Shown piece by piece: positions 7,033 through 10,141 of a DNA stretch of 10,141 bases (within the stretch, counting starts at the first letter, position 1; every line of letters starts with the position of its first letter). The DNA is from JAAYJM01 sp964498585. Lineage in GTDB: Bacteria; Bacteroidota; Ignavibacteria; Kapaibacteriales; UBA2268. The notes beneath the pieces were generated by a model. That model did not search any database. It saw nothing but the letters and a program-made list of their open reading frames with translations, and was not told the DNA's origin. The translations under genes and the position numbers were made by a program. The stretch lies in NCBI GenBank assembly GCA_964498585.1, contig CAZCHH010000085.1, forward strand, positions 1-10,141, written 5' to 3'.

Positions 7033-8076
7033 TTAAACAATAAGAATAGCATCACCATAAGCAAGGAAGCGAAAGTTATCTCTAATTGCTTTTTTGTATG
7101 CTTTTAAAAGATTTTCTTTCCCTGCAAAAGCTGCGGAAAGCAGCAGAGTTGATGTTGCGGGTGCTTGAAAATTTGTTATAAATTTAGTTGCTATTTTAAA
7201 ATCGTAATGAGGATAGATAAACTTATCTGTCCAGCCGCGGTTTGGTTTTACAGCCCCAGATGTAAGAACTGATGATTCCAATGCTCTTACAACACTTGCT
7301 CCAACGGCATAGACATCGCGTTTTGCCTTTAGTGATTTATTTATTATTTCAGCAGCTTCTAATGAAATATTGAAATATTCTGAATACATTCTGTGCTTTG
7401 TCAAGTCTTCTACTTCAATTTTTTCAAAAATGCCTTGTCCTATGTTCAGAACAATTTTAGCAATGCGGATACCTTTTTTCTCTATTTCTTTGAGTAATTT
7501 TGGAGTGAAATGTAGTCCAGCTGTTGGTGGAGCAATAGAATTTAAATAATTATCACTTGCAAAAACTGTTTGATAGGTTTCTTTGTCAAGGTCGGTTGGT
7601 TCACGCTTGATTAATTCCGGAATCGGCATCTGCCCGATTCGTTCTATTACCTGAAATAAATCATCGTGATAGCTAAAACGAACTGTCCTGCCGCGTGAGG
7701 TAGTATTATCAATTACTTCGCAATAAAACTTTTCATCGTCAAAATAGATTTTATTACCAATTCGGACTTTCCTAGCTGGTTCTACTAATACGTCCCAAAT
7801 TTTCTCTTCGGCTTTCAATTCACGAAGCAAAAGTACTTCAATAGTGGCATTAGTCTTTTCTTTTTTGCCGTAGAGCCGGGCTGGAAATACTTTTGTTTCA
7901 TTGATTACAATGCAGTCACCTTTTTGCATTAAATCTAAAATATCTTTGAATTGCTTATCTTCGGTTTCACCAGTTTCCCTGTTGAGTATCATAAGACGTG
8001 AAGAATCACGCGGGTCTGATGGAAATTTTGCAATACTGTTTTTTGGTAAATTATACTTAAATTCTGATAATTTCAT
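7033..8076 (-). CDS. QueA-family protein (S-adenosylmethionine:tRNA ribosyltransferase-isomerase-like), divergent
   Basis: The 347-residue protein matches the QueA family over its whole length: an N-terminal strand MKLSEFKYNLPKNSIA; NETKVFPARLYGK (59-71); YQTVFAS (168-174); PPTAGLHFT (183-191); and C-terminal RFLAYGDAILI. Canonical QueA transfers and isomerises the ribosyl part of SAM onto preQ1-modified tRNA to give epoxyqueuosine. Several signature positions differ from the E. coli and B. subtilis enzymes as I recall them: LHVGxGTFxPV is LNIGQGIFEKI (210-220), HxMHxE is HRMYSE (228-233), VGTT is VGAS (258-261), and NFHLP is NFQAP (302-306). It may be a divergent paralogue with altered activity. 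The start has AGGGGA ending 6 bases upstream. It is the first gene of an apparent operon with mutA and mutB. I withhold the symbol queA because of the changes. Confidence 0.82.
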   Translation of the reverse strand: MKLSEFKYNLPKNSIAKFPSDPRDSSRLMILNRETGETEDKQFKDILDLMQKGDCIVINETKVFPARLYGKKEKTNATIEVLLLRELKAEEKIWDVLVEPARKVRIGNKIYFDDEKFYCEVIDNTTSRGRTVRFSYHDDLFQVIERIGQMPIPELIKREPTDLDKETYQTVFASDNYLNSIAPPTAGLHFTPKLLKEIEKKGIRIAKIVLNIGQGIFEKIEVEDLTKHRMYSEYFNISLEAAEIINKSLKAKRDVYAVGASVVRALESSVLTSGAVKPNRGWTDKFIYPHYDFKIATKFITNFQAPATSTLLLSAAFAGKENLLKAYKKAIRDNFRFLAYGDAILIV

Positions 8077-8109
8077 TTATTTCCCCTAAATTCTTCACAC
8101 TAAATTTTA

Positions 8110-8117
8110 CAAAATTA
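8110..8117 (-). promoter_or_regulatory. Candidate -7 element upstream of the queA-like gene and mutAB
   Basis: On the minus strand this reads TAATTTTG, matching TAnnTTTG of Bacteroidota housekeeping promoters. It lies 33 bases before the ATG. I find no TTTG -33 element at the expected distance; that stretch is a run of A residues with AAAAGC. It is a candidate only, for the start of the three-gene operon. Confidence 0.3.
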
Positions 8118-8269
8118 ACACTTTTTTTTTGCTTTTCATATTTTATTTTCTTTATTTTTTATTATTTAGTTGGATTTCTTTATTTAGGTTAAGGAGTTAT
8201 TGAGTTATTAGGTCTTTGGATTTTTGAGTTTCTGGTGATAAACAATACAAATTTTAAACAAATATTTTG

Positions 8270-8296
8270 TGCCATTACGAAACGAAGTGAGGAATC
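8270..8296 (+). repeat. Degenerate copy of dispersed repeat
   Basis: The string ACGAAGTGAGGAATCT (8281-8296 region) parallels the minus-strand reading of the repeat near 2886-2911, which has ACGAAGTGAAGAATCT. The left part, GCCATTACGA, is altered. Confidence 0.5.
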
Positions 8297-8324
8297 TCAC
8301 AAGCTGTTGATAACACTAAGATTT

Positions 8325-8357
8325 AGATGTCCTACATCTTCGAGATGTAGGACATCT
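8325..8357. repeat. Perfect hairpin 1 (15-bp stem)
   Basis: AGATGTCCTACATCT (8325-8339) is exactly complementary to 8343-8357, with only TCG between. It is too long and too perfect to be chance. Neither side carries a T-run, so it does not look like an intrinsic terminator. Confidence 0.85.
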
Positions 8358-8395
8358 GACTCTTAATTGTTTTAATATTAGCTCTTTCAAGGAAG

Positions 8396-8415
8396 CATTT
8401 GGGCTTGCCCAAATG
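8396..8415. repeat. Perfect hairpin 2 (9-bp stem)
   Basis: CATTTGGGC (8396-8404) pairs perfectly with GCCCAAATG (8407-8415) around a TT loop. It lies 38 bases after hairpin 1, and its sequence is unrelated to that hairpin. Confidence 0.8.
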
Positions 8416-8420
8416 TAACT

Positions 8421-8444
8421 AGCAAGTGAGTAAGCTCACTTGCT
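8421..8444. repeat. Perfect hairpin 3 (10-bp stem)
   Basis: AGCAAGTGAG (8421-8430) pairs perfectly with CTCACTTGCT (8435-8444) around TAAG. It starts 5 bases after hairpin 2. As the three hairpins lie downstream of the CDGSH gene, they could shape the 3' end of its transcript. Confidence 0.8.
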
Positions 8445-8456
8445 TTCCCAAGATGG

Positions 8457-8476
8457 ATTCTGGCATCCGTAAGAAT
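8457..8476 (+). repeat. Palindromic repeat with shared ends and a different centre
   Basis: ATTCT (8457-8461) and AGAAT (8472-8476, followed by GACA) match the ends of the dispersed repeat at 4-29 and 2886-2911. The centre, GGCATCCGTA, is unrelated to TCACTTCGTTC of the others. Confidence 0.55.
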
Positions 8477-8579
8477 GACAGTCAAAAATATTTCATTTCC
8501 TTTTATATAAAACTTTTAATTTATGCAATAATTAGCATACATAATTTTTTTTAATAAAGTATAAATTTATAATTTAAAT

Positions 8580-8813
8580 TTAAAAATTATTATGACTTCC
8601 ATCACAAAACGGCGGATTATCTGTTTGCTTGCAGGCACATAACCAAACTTTCTTCTTTTCATCAATTTCGAAGGGAAGAGGAGTGAACTCGCTGCCATTA
8701 TGAGAACTATCGCAGAATGGCTGATTTGTAGATTTTCCACAAGAGCACCACCAATATTTGCCTGGTTCCAATTCTAAAGTTATCGGACTTTTTTGAGCTA
8801 TTTTACCTTTCAT
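8580..8813 (-). CDS. Dual CDGSH-type [2Fe-2S] iron-sulfur protein
   Basis: This small protein (77 residues) has two CDGSH zinc-finger-like motifs of the C-x-C-x(8)-C-x(3)-H pattern. The first is at C23, C25, C34, H38 (ends CDSSH rather than CDGSH) and the second at C59, C61, C70, H74 (CDGSH). Each should bind a redox-active, acid-labile [2Fe-2S] cluster through three cysteines and one histidine. Two motifs in one chain resemble the monomeric type found in bacteria and in mitochondrial CISD3. No signal peptide or membrane anchor is seen, so it is probably cytoplasmic. The physiological role is not known from the sequence; electron transfer or cluster delivery are the usual proposals. I chose the ATG at 8813 because AAAGGTG lies 5 bases upstream; an in-frame ATG at 8843 would add ten unconserved residues. 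It is divergent from the prenyltransferase gene across 126 bp. Confidence 0.9.
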   Translation of the reverse strand: MKGKIAQKSPITLELEPGKYWWCSCGKSTNQPFCDSSHNGSEFTPLPFEIDEKKKVWLCACKQTDNPPFCDGSHNNF

Positions 8814-8898
8814 ATTTTCACCTTTATGTTCAAAAAACAACAAAATACTTATAGAATTTACAAAAATTAATCAATAATTAAAAATAAAAAAAATTCCT

Positions 8899-8906
8899 TA
8901 AATTTG
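8899..8906 (+). promoter_or_regulatory. Candidate -7 element of the prenyltransferase gene
   Basis: TAAATTTG fits the TAnnTTTG -7 consensus of Bacteroidota promoters and lies 33 bases before the ATG at 8940. No clear TTTG -33 element is seen upstream, and the background is very AT-rich. Confidence 0.3.
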
Positions 8907-8939
8907 AAAAAAATTTTGAAATCAATTTTTGGAGAAATA

Positions 8940-9875
8940 ATGAATCAACATTCTAAACTCTCAATTTGGATGACGCAGTCACGGGTCAATTTCCTTTTAT
9001 TAGCTGTTGTTTTAGTGCTGATTGGTATTGCTTTGGCAGTGAAATTTCCAATAGAAAGCGGAGCAAATTTAACCATTTTAAATATAGCTTTGATGCTTAT
9101 TGGAAATGTATTGGCTCACTCTTCTGTGAATATGATTAATGATTATTTTGACTACAAAACAAAAATTGACTTTGAAACTCCAAAAACTCCGTTTAGCGGT
9201 GGTAGTGGTATGATTATTAAAGGGCTTACCAAACCAAAAGAAGTATTCTTGGTTGGAACAATTACTATGCTAATTGCTTTGTCTATTGGAATTTATTTTG
9301 CTATAACTGCTCATTGGTTATTGTATATTTTAATCGCCTGTGGTGCTTTGACGATATATCTTTATAACAATCTATTTGCAAAAATACTTTTAGGTGAGTT
9401 TTTTACCGGTTTAACGCTTGGTACTTTCGTTGTGCTTGGTACTTACATTGGTCTTGCAGCAACTCCTTCAATGAGTTTAAGTCAGATTTTGCCTCTTGAA
9501 GTTGTCTTAATTTCAATTCCACCGGGAATTCTGACATTTTTGCTTTTGTATTTAAACGAAATACCTGATGCAGAAGCTGATAAACGTGGAGGACGCTTTC
9601 ATTTGATTATTCTGCTTGGCAAAAAGAGAGCTTCCATATTTTATGCTGTTGGTCTGTTCATTACTTATCTTGTTATTTTAATAACTCCATTAGTTAGTAT
9701 TTCTGGTTATTTTGTTTATTTAGGTTTGCTTACAATTCCATTGGCAATAAAAGCCAGCATTATTACTATTAAAAATTATAATAGTTTGGAACAGCTACTT
9801 CCTGCTATGGGAGTAAACATTCTTGTTGTTTTAATAACTGATTTACTGCTTGCAATTGGAGTGTTAATTGGATAA
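8940..9875 (+). CDS. UbiA-family integral membrane prenyltransferase (MenA-like)
   Basis: This 311-residue protein is strongly hydrophobic, with about eight or nine predicted membrane segments (for example 17-34, 47-63, 102-122, 126-142, 153-172, 186-205, 232-252, 256-275, 291-310). It carries the two Asp-rich motifs of UbiA prenyltransferases, which bind Mg2+ and polyprenyl diphosphate: N64-x2-N67-D68-x2-D71-x5-D77, then NEIPDAEADKRGGR at 206-219 (D210, D214). TPFSGGSG (83-90) follows the first motif. The family attaches isoprenoid chains to aromatic acceptors in quinone synthesis or to other lipids. The NDYFD motif is closest to MenA-type enzymes, but the acceptor cannot be deduced. I chose the ATG at 8940 because GGAG lies 5 bases upstream; extending to a TTG at 8904 would add twelve residues without an evident ribosome site. 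No neighbouring quinone genes are visible. Confidence 0.9.
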   Translation: MNQHSKLSIWMTQSRVNFLLLAVVLVLIGIALAVKFPIESGANLTILNIALMLIGNVLAHSSVNMINDYFDYKTKIDFETPKTPFSGGSGMIIKGLTKPKEVFLVGTITMLIALSIGIYFAITAHWLLYILIACGALTIYLYNNLFAKILLGEFFTGLTLGTFVVLGTYIGLAATPSMSLSQILPLEVVLISIPPGILTFLLLYLNEIPDAEADKRGGRFHLIILLGKKRASIFYAVGLFITYLVILITPLVSISGYFVYLGLLTIPLAIKASIITIKNYNSLEQLLPAMGVNILVVLITDLLLAIGVLIG

Positions 9876-10023
9876 ACAAAATATTTTTTTAAAATAAGCA
9901 TTAAATTATACTTTTCCTGTTCTAGTAAGTATTGAGAAAGTAAAAATATCTTCTCTTTCTTCTCCTTGTTAGGAGGGACATAAGAACTGCTCAATCTTTC
10001 AAGCATACACATCTTCTAAAAAC

Positions 10024-10106
10024 GAGAGGAAGGGCTGATACATTCTTTTATTTTTTACTACAAATCCAATTCCCCTCTTGAGAGGGGCAGGGCTGATACG
10101 TTCTTT
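10024..10106 (+). repeat. Direct repeat pair with GAGAGG start
   Basis: AGGGCTGATACATTCTTT (10031-10048) recurs at 10089-10106 with a single change (ACG for ACA), 58 bases apart. Both are preceded by GAGAGG-type sequence. Two partial copies of one intergenic repeat are likely. Confidence 0.7.
10072..10087. repeat. G/C-rich hairpin CCCCTC/GAGGGG
   Basis: CCCCTC (10072-10077) pairs with GAGGGG (10082-10087) around TTGA. It overlaps the start of the second direct repeat copy. From memory, CCCCTCTTGAGAGGGG-type strings are frequent between genes in Bacteroidota-related genomes. It is probably a dispersed repeat and not a terminator, as no T-run follows. Confidence 0.6.
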
Positions 10107-10141
10107 ATAATTATTGTTTTTTATAACATTCAGAAACAATT

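Larger units (their letters stand above)
8077..8579. other. Gene-free region with hairpin array and dispersed repeats
   Basis: No credible gene is present. Bases 8077-8190 are AT-rich leader for the queA-like gene. A small direct repeat GAGTTATT lies at 8194-8201 and 8202-8209. A degenerate copy of the dispersed repeat lies at about 8270-8296. Three strong hairpins follow (8325-8357, 8396-8415, 8421-8444), then a palindromic repeat at 8457-8476. The last 100 bases before the CDGSH stop are AT-rich. No preQ1 or cobalamin riboswitch-like element is recognisable. Confidence 0.65.
9876..10141. other. Repeat-rich, gene-free right end
   Basis: Nothing here reads as a gene. Bases 9962-9975 form a small hairpin CTCCT/AGGAG with loop TGTT. 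Bases 10072-10087 form a G/C-rich hairpin. A direct repeat occurs at 10031-10048 and 10089-10106. No obvious intrinsic terminator follows the prenyltransferase; only an A/T-rich stretch with a T-run (9882-9890) is seen. Confidence 0.6.

Noticed and set aside
8077..8200. preQ1 or cobalamin riboswitch upstream of the queA-like/mutAB operon
   Set aside because: The leader is almost pure A/T with no G/C-rich stem or recognisable aptamer sequence. The first gene starts directly behind an AT-rich stretch.
8325..8444. CRISPR array or intrinsic terminators
   Set aside because: The hairpins have different sequences and irregular spacing, so there is no repeat-spacer pattern. No T-run follows any of them on either strand.
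8904..8939. Upstream TTG start for the prenyltransferase
   Set aside because: The ATG at 8940 has a GGAG ribosome site 5 bases upstream. The TTG has none, and the extra twelve residues look like translated leader.
9776..10012. Minus-strand reading frame of 78 codons overlapping the end of the prenyltransferase gene
   Set aside because: It overlaps 100 bp of a well-supported gene on the other strand and continues into repeat sequence. It shows no recognisable motif.

Overview
This window looks like chromosomal DNA from an AT-rich bacterium of the Bacteroidota/Chlorobiota/Ignavibacteriota group. Four things point there: a C-terminal type IX secretion (Por) sorting domain on a large beta-propeller protein; a split heterodimeric methylmalonyl-CoA mutase (adjacent small and large subunit genes); a few TAnnTTTG-type -7 promoter motifs; and intergenic spaces filled with short dispersed palindromic repeats. 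An Ignavibacteria-like lineage is my best guess, but that is inference.

Layout. Bases 1-595 hold no gene but carry dispersed repeats, including a striking nested inverted-repeat structure (about 241-536). Bases 596-2629 (minus) encode a secreted 677-residue protein with about 14 Asp-box/BNR-like propeller blades and a T9SS sorting tail. Bases 2630-2947 hold its probable promoter and an inverted pair of dispersed repeats just past the end of the next operon. Bases 2948-8076 (minus) form a tight three-gene cluster read in the order queA-like, mutA, mutB, with gaps of 17 and 9 bp. Bases 8077-8579 hold no gene but contain three strong hairpins in a row and further dispersed repeats. A small dual-CDGSH iron-sulfur protein (8580-8813, minus) is divergent from a UbiA-family membrane prenyltransferase (8940-9875, plus). 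The right end (9876-10141) is again repeat-rich and gene-free.

How the genes relate. MutA and MutB together make the adenosylcobalamin-dependent mutase that interconverts methylmalonyl-CoA and succinyl-CoA. The gene upstream of them belongs to the QueA family (queuosine tRNA modification) but departs from the family signatures at several normally conserved positions, so its exact activity is uncertain. The propeller protein, the CDGSH protein and the prenyltransferase (probably quinone or other isoprenoid-lipid synthesis) have no evident pathway link to the mutase.

I did not find a clear new multi-gene system. The least explained signals are non-coding: the nested inverted repeat at the left, the hairpin array at 8325-8444, and the dispersed palindromic repeats. 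The most unusual protein is the QueA-like one.
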